A stretch of 64,000 nucleotides of DNA, from contig OZ037772.1 of the NCBI GenBank assembly GCA_964035545.1, positions 9,895,150 through 9,959,149 on the forward strand, given 5' to 3'. This stretch comes from Bugula neritina (taxonomy: Eukaryota > Bryozoa > Gymnolaemata > Cheilostomatida > Bugulidae). The notes under the pieces were generated by a model, which was given only the letters and a program-made list of their open reading frames with translations, was not told where the DNA came from and searched no databases. Numbering within the stretch: position 1 is the stretch's first letter; each line of letters starts with the position of its first letter. The translations under genes and the position numbers were made by a program. Positions 45,022 through 59,582 of the stretch are shown here, one piece after another.

Positions 45022-48000
45022 ATGGCTGTCACTACCAAAGATGTTGCTATTGCCTACATGATGCAAAGGTATTATAAAATTTACAACTTAAATGGAACCC
45101 TGTTTATTGTTGTAGTATACCATAGTACAAACAACAAAAACTTCTTTATCAGTATCAAATCATATACTAAAATATCAATTTAATATAAGCAACATTTTTC
45201 AAGTTTTGGAAAGGGTTTACATTTATAATATAATTTGGTTAAATTTATATTATTTGTCATTTATATTTATATATATAAATATGTTTTTTAGCTTATATTC
45301 ATATCTATTATATTTGTTATACTTAAATTGTTTACTTATATTTATACTAGAAGCTGCCTATAAAATCGAAAGATATATGTTTAGTTGATTGGGCAGTTCT
45401 AGTATGAAAAGCTAAAACTTTAGAAATTGAGCAAAATAAATAAGTTTAATTCAACAGTAATATTGCAAAATTAGCCTAAACTTTTATTTTTTAAGCACAA
45501 ATTTTTGGAAATCTATATATTGAATCTTAGAATTTGGTAAATTTATATTGTATTATCCAAAACAATCTGGTGCTTAAAATAGTGCAGTATGCAGGTTTAA
45601 CTTTTGACTGATGTTTTCAATATTTTTGCCTGTGTCCATCTATTATGCGCCAAAAACCTGTGATACCTTTAAATAAAGAAGTTATGTAACAAGTTTTTTT
45701 AATAAATTATAAAGATAACGCAGCCACAGATGACAAAAACATATTTTTATAAACAAAGTGTAAGCGCTCCTTCAATAATTTCAATTTGCACCCTAAGCCC
45801 AAATCCACTAGCAACTTTCTTTCTAAATATAATGTAAATTGTATTTTATGAGAAACTTTTGTTTACAGAGTAAGAGACGTGGGGTTTAGTCCATGTGGAT
45901 ACCCTGAACTGCAGGTGCTTGCAGGTGAAATGAACGACAGCTGTCAACTAAGACAGGTTGTTGCCAAACTGAATTCAGTCAGTAAGTGAATTTAACCTTT
46001 AAGCTCTTTTTGACCTTTTGACCTTTTGAACCTACACATTGCTCACTTTAATCTAAAATTTCTAAAATTATTTAATTTAGAAGGTAGAGAGGCCATTTAT
46101 TATTGTATCTAATACTAAGTAAAGTCAACTTCATTTTCGTGTTATATGAAAAACAATTTGTTAAGATAGTCAATAGACATTATACTATTTTACAAAACCA
46201 TAATTAAAAAGATTTAATATGTTCAGCTGCATGGCAATAGATAAAAGAAAAAGTTATAAGCCAACTAAATTATAATGCATTGTTGTAAGGACTTATTCAA
46301 TAATTTTATTGCTTTTTTCAAAATTTGCCTAATGTTTTTTACTAAATACACCAATTACACTCCATGAGTCACTAAAATTTTGAACACTAAAAATATGTTT
46401 TCGGAACTTATAACAATGAATACATCATTAGCCCATGATAGTATTACAATATCTTTTTGTTATATCATATCAAAATGTGCAATTAATATTGGTAATATTT
46501 TGTTATGTTAGAGTATTTTATAATTACATTCTTATACATAAAACTTACAATATTTAATATTGTAATATTATATTAGGACTCTTGCATTACATACTATATA
46601 ATAACTGCGTTCTTATCATATATATTATATAATTATTATTGCATTGTATCAGAACACAATATTGTTTCATAATAAAATATGACAAAATACATTATTGCTT
46701 TATAATACACAAACAAATTAATAATGACATAATTATACATAATTAAATTGAAAGATTATGTATAAAGATAATTTATAATTTGTACTAATTTTTAATATTC
46801 TTACAGCAATTTTCACAAGAAAAATTTTTGAGTATTTGTGTTTCAGGAGCAGAGTTGGTTAGTGACAGAGAATATGGTCAAATAGTGAGTCAGGGTGGTG
46901 ACAATATGTCTCCCTCTATATCATCATCTGAGGCGGAACGATTCCTTCATATGCTGGGAGACAGCAACTTTCTTAACGGAAAGTATAACTGGGGACGTCT
47001 AAGCATGGTAAATATAACATTATACTTTTATTAAAATATTGGCAAACAGCCAGAATTATCTCTCTGACACACATATATAACCTTTTACCAGAAGACATTG
47101 CATTTCATTAATTAGCGTTTATTGTCAATTACAGGAAAAAAATTTTAAAAATATTATATTTTAGTTTCAACTACAAGTACTTGGATTCTATCATATTTTT
47201 AGCAAATAGTAAAAATAAAAATGTTTTTATCAAAGTTAAATTGTTTTAATGCTATCATGTTTCTTAAAATAATACAATATAATTTACGTAAAGTATAAAT
47301 ATGTCACTACATATAATAGTTTAATTATTATTGCAAAAGGCTCAAAAAGTATATACATATGTGTAGCAGATTTTGCTTACAGCTTCTTGTAAATTATGTA
47401 AAAAATGTTTGGTCTTCTTTTAATCCATGAAATATGCAGAAATATTAAACACATTTTTTGATGACCTATTAAGATTTTGAGAAGATTTTTCTTGTTCATG
47501 AACAAAATATTGTTGCTGTATATTAATTAATATGATTGATTGCATGGTTGTTTTTCACCTAATAAACCCAATTATTTGTTTCAGTTTATTGTGTACATCA
47601 CAGACTTGGCTATCCAGGCTCTTAGATGCGGGTGCCCACAAAGGGCAGCCGACATTATATCATGGTTAGTGTGCTATTTGAACAACCCACTGGCTACACA
47701 ATTCCTCTGTCAGTCTGGGGGCTGGGTGAGTCATTATTTACTGATTTGCTTCCTGTTTTATATAAAATGTTACTTTTATCCAAATTTCTTCAAACTAAAT
47801 AATTTTCTGTTGGAAAAAATAGAATTAGCACTTTATTTAGTTTTATCATGGTGCAAAGTTCAAACTTAAAATATTGACAATATTAATGGACATTCTATAG
47901 AAATTAATTTATCTTATTTTTACAAAATTTGTATTGTCAAAATGAGATATCATATATTATATACGTAATATATATCATATATATATATAACAATATATCA

Positions 48001-48637
48001 TATATAAACTATACTGATCAACATAGTTTTGAATATTATAATTTGAAAAATAACAATACTATAAAACATATCGTATGATTCTCTCTGTTCAATTACTCTA
48101 AGGCAGTAATTTTGATTTACTGATTTATACTTCAATATGACGCATAGTCAACTGCTAATTTCTATTTGAAAAACAATTTTTATATTGAAATGCAAAAATC
48201 CCTTAAGTCCAGCTTAGTTATACTAAGACTAAAAAATACAAAAACATATATATATGCCTTTACCATATATCGTAGAGAAGATATGTCAGCACATGGTCTA
48301 TAACTTATTATAGCATTATATAGAATGTCTTTTTAAATTAATAATCTCTACTAATGTATGTAGGCCTATAGCTAAAATAAAATATATGTCAACATATAGC
48401 CTTTGCAATGTAGTAGAAAATATATTGTTTCATAGCATAGCCTCTATGTATAGCAGTTAACATTATCACTGTATGCTTTTGCAGACCAAAGTCCTGGGAA
48501 TGGATGCTAATCAAGCTGCTGCACCAAACGTAGAAGGGCTGAGTGACATGATTGTGCGAGACGCTATCACTGCTATTGGCTCAGCTGTATCCGCCTTAGC
48601 TCAAGCCTACAACTTCTTTAACAGATGTACAAGATAG
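45022..48637 (+). CDS. Bcl-2-like paralog 11, most canonical BH1/BH2
   Basis: Exons 45022-45068, 45869-45981, 46847-47007, 47585-47725 and 48485-48637 join in frame to 204 residues. Alpha-1 is KDVAIAYMMQR, then VRDVGFSPCGYPELQVL and a BH3-like LQVLAGEMND with Gly-Glu in the expected place. Exon 3 ends with a textbook BH1, NFLNGKYNWGRLSM (NWGR at 101-104). Exon 4 has TDLAIQAL, WLVCYLNN and ends QSGGW (BH2, to residue 154). The spacing between NWGR and GGW matches known Bcl-2 proteins. The 50-residue C-terminal exon has only a weak hydrophobic helix (AITAIGSAVSALAQAY) and ends NRCTR, so anchoring is uncertain. AATAAA lies at 48736 and 48743. This copy is the best anchor for assigning the whole cluster to the Bcl-2 family. 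Confidence 0.92.
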
Positions 48638-49090
48638 TTTAGCATGGAATATTTAAGAACAGAAATTTTAAAGAGTTCTTTCGACAATTACATTTTTTCA
48701 CAACTTTCATTCGAAAATTATAATAATATAATTGAAATAAATAATAAAGGTTAAATGCAAATTTGTATTGATTTGTTTACTCTCTTGCTTTTATAGTTAG
48801 GGTTTGTTTTAGTTCACGTAAAATTTCTCTGATTGCAAAAACTTTCTCTCAGCACTTATCGTTGTAAAATTTTGGGACAAAACTAATAAGTTAAACATGA
48901 AAGGTCTTTCTTTCCCCTGATCTGTAACTTTGTATAATTGAAACTATATTTTTATAAGCAGGGACCAGTTGAGGGTTAATGAGTTTAGTAATCTGGGTCC
49001 TTCAGGTTTGAAGTGGGAGAACTAAATTCAAACTTGAGAACCGCAAAATACTACACTCATTAGCCACCAACTCGGAGCCGCTTATGGATC
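48638..49090. other. Spacer right of the Bcl-2-like cluster
   Basis: 3' UTR of paralog 11 and unique flank up to the 5.2-kb repeat unit. A weak tRNA-like stretch on minus around 48990-49070 is not convincing. Confidence 0.6.
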
Positions 49091-52000
49091 TTTAAAGGCG
49101 GTAAGCTTCCAGGTTATTTATTACATTTGAGCAAAAGTTTGCATGCTTTTCAACTGTTTTATCAGCATTTTATCCAATTTCTTATACGAAAACACTACAA
49201 AAATGTAAGTAAAAGTGGTCATATTAGGTGTCTTGGACTTGCCCAGACTTGCCCGCGAGCGTGCCCTCCGTGTCCTATTCTGACGTGGGGATGGCAAAAT
49301 AGCCCTATTGTAGCGTGAGTTTATATCGCGTAAAGTTATTAAGAAGCGGGTTTGTCACAGATTCTCGTTATTCGTAGTTCAAATCACATGAATGTTACTC
49401 TTCGGGCGGCTACTAATAACTAACGTTAGCTACGCAACATCAAGAAAGGTAACTAATTTGACTGTTTTCAAATGGACTATTCCATTTCGCTAGTTTGTAA
49501 CTTGCTGTAAATCACAAAATAATTATTTTCCCTATTTTAATTTCAATTATCATGTCGACCACACTACCAGAAAATTACTCTTAAATATGCAGTAAATGAT
49601 GATTTTCAACCGTTTTGTGATGAATTATAGGTTAGTAGTTGTCTACGTAAAACCAAGTTTTAAAATTTGTAACTGAATCAGTGAAACTGAATCACAGTAT
49701 CAGTATGACTATGAGTATCACTAGTCTATCACTATGTCTATGACTCTCACTCTAAGTCTATGACTGTCGCCTATTGGTGAACTATTATTAATAATATTCA
49801 ATGGTTATATTTATTAATACTATTATCAGTCATAATGATAATCATATGACAGTATCAGTTACGGAGCAGAATCAGTTTCGAAACTAATACTTATAATATT
49901 AGTTATAACTATAAGTATAAGTTATACCAATAGCTATATTTATATTAATATAAATATTTATATTCATAGTAATACTAATAACAAATGTAAAATTATTATG
50001 TTAATAGTTATACTTGTAAGTTATAATATAAAACAAACGACACAAGTATTAATTTGAACTGCTGGTCTTAAAATAAAAAGTAAAATAAATAATAATATAA
50101 ATAATAAAATATAAATTATAATAATTTAATTATACTAATACTAATAGCAATACTTATACAGTAATATAATTATAATAAATTTATAAAACTCAAACAACTT
50201 TAAATTTAAAGAACAACTTTAAATACAAACAAAGATAATATTAAATAATTATAATCATAATGATCATAACAATAAATATAATTATGAGTCCAATAATTAT
50301 CAATATATTATATAATATTTAAATTATTTTAATTTATAATTATAATCATAAATTTTATAGTTATAGTGAATAAATTCAATTTGACATAACTATAATATTA
50401 TAAAGCAGTCAGCCTATCTCTAATGCTGATTGAAATTCAGATTGTTATGACTGTATCATTATTCACTAACTCTAAGAGTAAGTGGCTACAATTATTAGTA
50501 TCAATGTTGTGTTAGAGTACTATACCCATTGGAATTTTGATATATCCATTATATTTACAACTCTGCCTGTTACAGCTATTAATAAATTGAACCAAAATAC
50601 CAACAGTGCCTAATCATCGCCTTATTTATAAAATAATCACAATCATAATGCTCAAGTTAATAGATTGGAAATTATTGAAAATTATGTTGATGCCAATATA
50701 AATATGACATTGTATGCATCCAAGTAGTGATGTTGTAATATATCTTGGAAGATAATTACATTATAATAAGAGTTAAATTCCTCTAAGTAACTTTTTTGCA
50801 ATTATTCCTTAGAATAACTATAACTTATACTCCCAACATTTAATAGCGCATTAGTTTTAGATTGAGCTACTAATTGTATTTATTGCATGTGAAAGTTAGT
50901 TATTCTCCACCAGCTGCATGAATGTGACTGGTAAATTTTGTAACCTTTGGCAGTAATAACTTTGTAGCATAAATTAGACACATTTTTATGAAAATACATA
51001 ATTTTAATGCTATAGCTGCTAGTAATTCTAATGGGTGTAATAATATTACTTTCACCAGCATTAATTTTTACTTTGTTCATGCTTCATAAAGCATTTTCTA
51101 AATTCTTTTTTGAATAAATATACATATAATGTGCTGAATAGATTACATATGTTGGGGTTCTTCCTATACTGCAGCTCAGCCTACACTCCCCGCCACAAAT
51201 GTTCCTAAACTACTAGCTTCATCAGGATACAGATTGATGGAGCTGTATTGATAAAAACTTCTCTTTTTAGCAGTAGAGGCATCATGAAAAAAAAGGCAAG
51301 TATTTTACTCAATAAGAATTCGGTTTTTTACTTCTACAAATTTGATAGCCTACACGATTCTATTTAAATGGAAACTGGTCTGACATAATGTGTCTGCAAT
51401 TTATTAGTTATAATATAGTAAATACTATGCAGGCCTATAGATCAAATGGCTCAAAAAAAATTAAATAAAACATTACACAATGCTGTATTTATTAGCAATG
51501 TAATACTTAGCAACTAATTTCACATTATTATTGTTTGCAAAGTTTCATACATCTACATATGTTTGTTCAATTCAGTGTTCTGAAGTAGAAGGTTCCAACA
51601 GCAGGGAAAAGCCTTGAACAAGATATTATGTTCTACATCTCCAACTCATTTTAACTTTGCTGGTCAGTTCATTGTGTATCTGGAGCATAGTTTTGTATTT
51701 TCAAGTAGTCCATCAGATACCTTTGTAGATAGTAAAGATTAAAATGCTTGTGCAATGATGTCCATAATGTTGAACCGATTTATTGAAACTAAAACTGTTC
51801 TCAATTATAACAAAACTTGACAATCTTTACATAAAGAATAATGTCCTATAATCTATCTTCATTGTAAACAAAATTAGAAAGTTCCACACCAGCAAATTGT
51901 TTATCATCATCTGTAGGTGGAAGACGCGTGCACTCAGTTATAAAGGCAAGCTGACAGTGGTTTTCTTTGCCTTCTATGAAGATTTGGAAAGAGCCAGAAA

Positions 52001-54336
52001 ATTAATACTCTATAACTGCAAAACCATGTTGTAGTGTCTTGTGTTATTGATTGAATCATCTAAAAGAAAAATTGTTGTATCATTATAATTTTACTGTTAA
52101 TGAATTAGCAAATCTACTTATCTTGGTAAATATATTCAAGAACAAATACTATAGTGTAACTCAGTTTTGGTTGTGTATGCTCCTTAAGCAAATTTACAGC
52201 AGATATCAAACTATATATTAGAGACTGATATAGGAATTAAATTTAAGCTAACCATGATGATGTAAATAGCTGTTGTATGTGACTTCGAGAACTCTGCTGG
52301 CCATGTCAGTTCAAATACACCAGGGTGATCTGTTACGAATTTCATGTCATTATTGAAATTCAGCTTTTTCAAGTGCCTCTTCACAACTCTGGCAGCATTC
52401 TGACTGCTCCTTAGCTTTCTGCGCCTGAAATTTCTTCTACTTGCACCATTCTTCTATTGGTGGAATGTTAGCCTATAACAAACAGGTGTACCAAAGCTAA
52501 AAAAATATCTAATTCACTGCACTAGGATATTATTCAACTCATTTAAATTTAATATATAGCAGTAAAACAATCACATAATTGTTTTTATTTTATCAGCTTT
52601 ACTTTACAAAGCTGAACCATATAATTTAGTAACTTGTCACCATAATAAACTTTGTACAACATACAAATTGAAAACCTGATGTGATTGCTTTTTTAATAGA
52701 ATATACATCAAAAACATGTTACTTTGATGAGCGTGTTTATAATAAAAGTATTAAACCAGTTTGAAAAAATTATTTTGTTATATAAGGGATCACAAAACTA
52801 CATCATTTTAGACCTGTAGCTCAATGTTCCTCAAGCAACGGGCTGCTATGACTAATTAATTTTCTATCATTGCATTTGATTGTTCTACTCATAGTGTATT
52901 GGCGAATTAAAATTAATGGTAATTTAATGTATATTTTAGCTACCTCTGTACAATCAATGTCATAGTAATATCAATTAGGTTTTAAATTTCACTGAGTTTA
53001 TAGTAAATTACTGCAACCGCTACATAACATTTGGCTAGTTCTCTAGTTCATTAAGTAACCATACGAACTTAAATTTACAACATGACAAAACACACAAAGC
53101 AAAATTAAAATAAGCATATTATGAACCAATGTAAATGATAAGCGATAATGCTGTTATAAAACATAAATTATCAAATTGAAATAGTTATTATTACTATTAG
53201 TATTACTATCATTATAACAACTATAACTATTATTAGTATTACTATTACTATTAGTATTAGCAAATTAGTAGTAAAAAATGAGTAGAGCTCAACATATACA
53301 ATCTAGCTTACTATAAAAGTAGAAGTAGAACTTTTAAAACTATCATCTGCATCATTATCAGAACTATGAGTAATACTAGTAGTTGTACTAATAGTAATAC
53401 TAATTATTAATACTAATAGTATCACTATGAGTATGAGACTTGGGCTGGCAGTGATTATCACTATCAGTATCAGCATCGTCATAGTTAAAAGTTACAAGAA
53501 TTAGAAGCCATATTCATATTCATAGTAATAGTCAATCATTGATTGAGTTAATGTCATAGTGATACTCATACTCATAATTAATTTATACGATACTCATACT
53601 CATAGTGATAGTGATACTTCACCGTGAATTTAATAATAATTTTAATTTAATATAAATATTATTATTATCATTGTTGCTAATATTATAATTATGTCTTACT
53701 CTTAGTCTAACAGCAGCTCTATGAAGAAGTTAAACATAACTGATAACAAAACAAATTTAAAAAATAATACTGCAACAATCAATATAATGTATATCAATAT
53801 GCTAGCAACCTAATTTTCAGCTCACTTCATTAACTTTCCGTGCAGTATTGTGAATTGTGATGAAATAAATTTATTAATGGTGACCTTGACATCTTCGTCC
53901 AAATGCCTTTCACGTCAAGCCCCGAACCAATTTGTAAAAATTTTGGATTTTTTACTTTTGATTATTTTTTACGAAAAGAGCTTCAAAATAAATTTTAAAA
54001 AAAGTGAGCTGTTGTCCACATGAAAAGAAATATATGAGCTAATTTTCTAAATTCAGGAAGTTACCAGAGGGTCACAATATTTTTTTAAAAAAATCTTTAT
54101 TTTCACGACAAGCTCTATATATTGATATAGAAAAAAAGAAGACAACTCTTTTTTCAGATTTTTCATGTGCCACGGTCACGTCAATATCAGTGCTATTAAC
54201 ACATATATTTTAATTCATTTTTTCTGGTATATTGAGTTGAGATTTTTTGTATATATTTTGTGAATGCTACTAAAAAAGTATGATCTTCTAATTAACAGTA
54301 ATTGATTTTATCAAAATAACCTGGATGCTTACGATG
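49091..54336 (+). mobile_element. 5,246-bp TIR element, copy 1
   Basis: Begins TTTAAAGGCGGTAAGCTTCC and ends at TGCTTACGATG before the next TTTAAA. The ends are imperfect inverted repeats sharing GTAAGC, one mismatch, then TCCAGGTTATTT. TTAA stands at each border, as for piggyBac-type target duplications. No long ORF is present. The interior is AT-rich, with TAGTATTACTAT-type simple sequence near 49680-49790 and 53180-53620. It is followed directly by an apparently identical copy in the same orientation. It could be a non-autonomous transposon or a tandem duplication of one; I do not recognise a transposase. Confidence 0.7.
51874..52424 (-). other. Possible two-exon coding remnant inside the TIR element, copy 1
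   Basis: On minus, 52424-52253 and 52059-51874 are open, in phase with each other, and have plausible acceptors (TTTCAG, TTTTAG) and a weak donor (GTTAGC). The first encodes basic sequence around VVKRHLKKLNFNNDMK and ELTWPAEFSK. The second contains FITECTRLPP, which faintly resembles the HECT C-lobe pattern F-x-T-x3-R-L-P. Upstream exons were not found. AT-rich chance ORFs on the opposite strand look similar, so this is weak. Confidence 0.22.
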
Positions 54337-57300
54337 TTTAAAGGCGGTAAGCTTCCAGGTTATTTATTACATTTGAGCAAAAGTTTGCATGCTTTTCAAC
54401 TGTTTTATCAGCATTTTATCCAATTTCTTATACGAAAACACTACAAAAATGTAAGTAAAAGTGGTCATATTAGGTGTCTTGGACTTGCCCAGACTTGCCC
54501 GCGAGCGTGCCCTCCGTGTCCTATTCTGACGTGGGGATGGCAAAATAGCCCTATTGTAGCGTGAGTTTATATCGCGTAAAGTTATTAAGAAGCGGGTTTG
54601 TCACAGATTCTCGTTATTCGTAGTTCAAATCACATGAATGTTACTCTTCGGGCGGCTACTAATAACTAACGTTAGCTACGCAACATCAAGAAAGGTAACT
54701 AATTTGACTGTTTTCAAATGGACTATTCCATTTCGCTAGTTTGTAACTTGCTGTAAATCACAAAATAATTATTTTCCCTATTTTAATTTCAATTATCATG
54801 TCGACCACACTACCAGAAAATTACTCTTAAATATGCAGTAAATGATGATTTTCAACCGTTTTGTGATGAATTATAGGTTAGTAGTTGTCTACGTAAAACC
54901 AAGTTTTAAAATTTGTAACTGAATCAGTGAAACTGAATCACAGTATCAGTATGACTATGAGTATCACTAGTCTATCACTATGTCTATGACTCTCACTCTA
55001 AGTCTATGACTGTCGCCTATTGGTGAACTATTATTAATAATATTCAATGGTTATATTTATTAATACTATTATCAGTCATAATGATAATCATATGACAGTA
55101 TCAGTTACGGAGCAGAATCAGTTTCGAAACTAATACTTATAATATTAGTTATAACTATAAGTATAAGTTATACCAATAGCTATATTTATATTAATATAAA
55201 TATTTATATTCATAGTAATACTAATAACAAATGTAAAATTATTATGTTAATAGTTATACTTGTAAGTTATAATATAAAACAAACGACACAAGTATTAATT
55301 TGAACTGCTGGTCTTAAAATAAAAAGTAAAATAAATAATAATATAAATAATAAAATATAAATTATAATAATTTAATTATACTAATACTAATAGCAATACT
55401 TATACAGTAATATAATTATAATAAATTTATAAAACTCAAACAACTTTAAATTTAAAGAACAACTTTAAATACAAACAAAGATAATATTAAATAATTATAA
55501 TCATAATGATCATAACAATAAATATAATTATGAGTCCAATAATTATCAATATATTATATAATATTTAAATTATTTTAATTTATAATTATAATCATAAATT
55601 TTATAGTTATAGTGAATAAATTCAATTTGACATAACTATAATATTATAAAGCAGTCAGCCTATCTCTAATGCTGATTGAAATTCAGATTGTTATGACTGT
55701 ATCATTATTCACTAACTCTAAGAGTAAGTGGCTACAATTATTAGTATCAATGTTGTGTTAGAGTACTATACCCATTGGAATTTTGATATATCCATTATAT
55801 TTACAACTCTGCCTGTTACAGCTATTAATAAATTGAACCAAAATACCAACAGTGCCTAATCATCGCCTTATTTATAAAATAATCACAATCATAATGCTCA
55901 AGTTAATAGATTGGAAATTATTGAAAATTATGTTGATGCCAATATAAATATGACATTGTATGCATCCAAGTAGTGATGTTGTAATATATCTTGGAAGATA
56001 ATTACATTATAATAAGAGTTAAATTCCTCTAAGTAACTTTTTTGCAATTATTCCTTAGAATAACTATAACTTATACTCCCAACATTTAATAGCGCATTAG
56101 TTTTAGATTGAGCTACTAATTGTATTTATTGCATGTGAAAGTTAGTTATTCTCCACCAGCTGCATGAATGTGACTGGTAAATTTTGTAACCTTTGGCAGT
56201 AATAACTTTGTAGCATAAATTAGACACATTTTTATGAAAATACATAATTTTAATGCTATAGCTGCTAGTAATTCTAATGGGTGTAATAATATTACTTTCA
56301 CCAGCATTAATTTTTACTTTGTTCATGCTTCATAAAGCATTTTCTAAATTCTTTTTTGAATAAATATACATATAATGTGCTGAATAGATTACATATGTTG
56401 GGGTTCTTCCTATACTGCAGCTCAGCCTACACTCCCCGCCACAAATGTTCCTAAACTACTAGCTTCATCAGGATACAGATTGATGGAGCTGTATTGATAA
56501 AAACTTCTCTTTTTAGCAGTAGAGGCATCATGAAAAAAAAGGCAAGTATTTTACTCAATAAGAATTCGGTTTTTTACTTCTACAAATTTGATAGCCTACA
56601 CGATTCTATTTAAATGGAAACTGGTCTGACATAATGTGTCTGCAATTTATTAGTTATAATATAGTAAATACTATGCAGGCCTATAGATCAAATGGCTCAA
56701 AAAAAATTAAATAAAACATTACACAATGCTGTATTTATTAGCAATGTAATACTTAGCAACTAATTTCACATTATTATTGTTTGCAAAGTTTCATACATCT
56801 ACATATGTTTGTTCAATTCAGTGTTCTGAAGTAGAAGGTTCCAACAGCAGGGAAAAGCCTTGAACAAGATATTATGTTCTACATCTCCAACTCATTTTAA
56901 CTTTGCTGGTCAGTTCATTGTGTATCTGGAGCATAGTTTTGTATTTTCAAGTAGTCCATCAGATACCTTTGTAGATAGTAAAGATTAAAATGCTTGTGCA
57001 ATGATGTCCATAATGTTGAACCGATTTATTGAAACTAAAACTGTTCTCAATTATAACAAAACTTGACAATCTTTACATAAAGAATAATGTCCTATAATCT
57101 ATCTTCATTGTAAACAAAATTAGAAAGTTCCACACCAGCAAATTGTTTATCATCATCTGTAGGTGGAAGACGCGTGCACTCAGTTATAAAGGCAAGCTGA
57201 CAGTGGTTTTCTTTGCCTTCTATGAAGATTTGGAAAGAGCCAGAAAATTAATACTCTATAACTGCAAAACCATGTTGTAGTGTCTTGTGTTATTGATTGA

Positions 57301-59582
57301 ATCATCTAAAAGAAAAATTGTTGTATCATTATAATTTTACTGTTAATGAATTAGCAAATCTACTTATCTTGGTAAATATATTCAAGAACAAATACTATAG
57401 TGTAACTCAGTTTTGGTTGTGTATGCTCCTTAAGCAAATTTACAGCAGATATCAAACTATATATTAGAGACTGATATAGGAATTAAATTTAAGCTAACCA
57501 TGATGATGTAAATAGCTGTTGTATGTGACTTCGAGAACTCTGCTGGCCATGTCAGTTCAAATACACCAGGGTGATCTGTTACGAATTTCATGTCATTATT
57601 GAAATTCAGCTTTTTCAAGTGCCTCTTCACAACTCTGGCAGCATTCTGACTGCTCCTTAGCTTTCTGCGCCTGAAATTTCTTCTACTTGCACCATTCTTC
57701 TATTGGTGGAATGTTAGCCTATAACAAACAGGTGTACCAAAGCTAAAAAAATATCTAATTCACTGCACTAGGATATTATTCAACTCATTTAAATTTAATA
57801 TATAGCAGTAAAACAATCACATAATTGTTTTTATTTTATCAGCTTTACTTTACAAAGCTGAACCATATAATTTAGTAACTTGTCACCATAATAAACTTTG
57901 TACAACATACAAATTGAAAACCTGATGTGATTGCTTTTTTAATAGAATATACATCAAAAACATGTTACTTTGATGAGCGTGTTTATAATAAAAGTATTAA
58001 ACCAGTTTGAAAAAATTATTTTGTTATATAAGGGATCACAAAACTACATCATTTTAGACCTGTAGCTCAATGTTCCTCAAGCAACGGGCTGCTATGACTA
58101 ATTAATTTTCTATCATTGCATTTGATTGTTCTACTCATAGTGTATTGGCGAATTAAAATTAATGGTAATTTAATGTATATTTTAGCTACCTCTGTACAAT
58201 CAATGTCATAGTAATATCAATTAGGTTTTAAATTTCACTGAGTTTATAGTAAATTACTGCAACCGCTACATAACATTTGGCTAGTTCTCTAGTTCATTAA
58301 GTAACCATACGAACTTAAATTTACAACATGACAAAACACACAAAGCAAAATTAAAATAAGCATATTATGAACCAATGTAAATGATAAGCGATAATGCTGT
58401 TATAAAACATAAATTATCAAATTGAAATAGTTATTATTACTATTAGTATTACTATCATTATAACAACTATAACTATTATTAGTATTACTATTACTATTAG
58501 TATTAGCAAATTAGTAGTAAAAAATGAGTAGAGCTCAACATATACAATCTAGCTTACTATAAAAGTAGAAGTAGAACTTTTAAAACTATCATCTGCATCA
58601 TTATCAGAACTATGAGTAATACTAGTAGTTGTACTAATAGTAATACTAATTATTAATACTAATAGTATCACTATGAGTATGAGACTTGGGCTGGCAGTGA
58701 TTATCACTATCAGTATCAGCATCGTCATAGTTAAAAGTTACAAGAATTAGAAGCCATATTCATATTCATAGTAATAGTCAATCATTGATTGAGTTAATGT
58801 CATAGTGATACTCATACTCATAATTAATTTATACGATACTCATACTCATAGTGATAGTGATACTTCACCGTGAATTTAATAATAATTTTAATTTAATATA
58901 AATATTATTATTATCATTGTTGCTAATATTATAATTATGTCTTACTCTTAGTCTAACAGCAGCTCTATGAAGAAGTTAAACATAACTGATAACAAAACAA
59001 ATTTAAAAAATAATACTGCAACAATCAATATAATGTATATCAATATGCTAGCAACCTAATTTTCAGCTCACTTCATTAACTTTCCGTGCAGTATTGTGAA
59101 TTGTGATGAAATAAATTTATTAATGGTGACCTTGACATCTTCGTCCAAATGCCTTTCACGTCAAGCCCCGAACCAATTTGTAAAAATTTTGGATTTTTTA
59201 CTTTTGATTATTTTTTACGAAAAGAGCTTCAAAATAAATTTTAAAAAAAGTGAGCTGTTGTCCACATGAAAAGAAATATATGAGCTAATTTTCTAAATTC
59301 AGGAAGTTACCAGAGGGTCACAATATTTTTTTAAAAAAATCTTTATTTTCACGACAAGCTCTATATATTGATATAGAAAAAAAGAAGACAACTCTTTTTT
59401 CAGATTTTTCATGTGCCACGGTCACGTCAATATCAGTGCTATTAACACATATATTTTAATTCATTTTTTCTGGTATATTGAGTTGAGATTTTTTGTATAT
59501 ATTTTGTGAATGCTACTAAAAAAGTATGATCTTCTAATTAACAGTAATTGATTTTATCAAAATAACCTGGATGCTTACGATG
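54337..59582 (+). mobile_element. 5,246-bp TIR element, copy 2
   Basis: Direct head-to-tail repeat of 49091-54336 with a constant offset of 5,246 bp. Every stretch I compared by eye matched exactly. It ends at 59582, before TTTAAACTAAA, restoring the same TTAA border. A shared single TTAA separates the two copies. Unit count and identity could reflect a very recent event or an assembly duplication. Confidence 0.7.
57120..57670 (-). other. Possible two-exon coding remnant, copy 2
   Basis: Same as the candidate in copy 1, at +5,246: segments 57670-57499 and 57305-57120. Confidence 0.2.

Noticed and set aside
48990-49070. tRNA-like sequence on minus
   Set aside because: Only a loose A-box and B-box resemblance; no second copy found in the window.
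49127-49318. 63-codon plus-strand frame, repeated at 54373 in the second unit
   Set aside because: No splice context or recognisable domain; its presence in both copies only reflects the duplication.
50880-51080. 66-codon minus-strand frame repeated at 56126
   Set aside because: AT-rich, no domain, no splice signals; a chance frame within the element.
51640-51742. Plus-strand frame with THFNFAGQF resembling the HECT N-lobe
   Set aside because: Short, on the opposite strand to the other HECT-like hint, and without supporting exons; probably chance.
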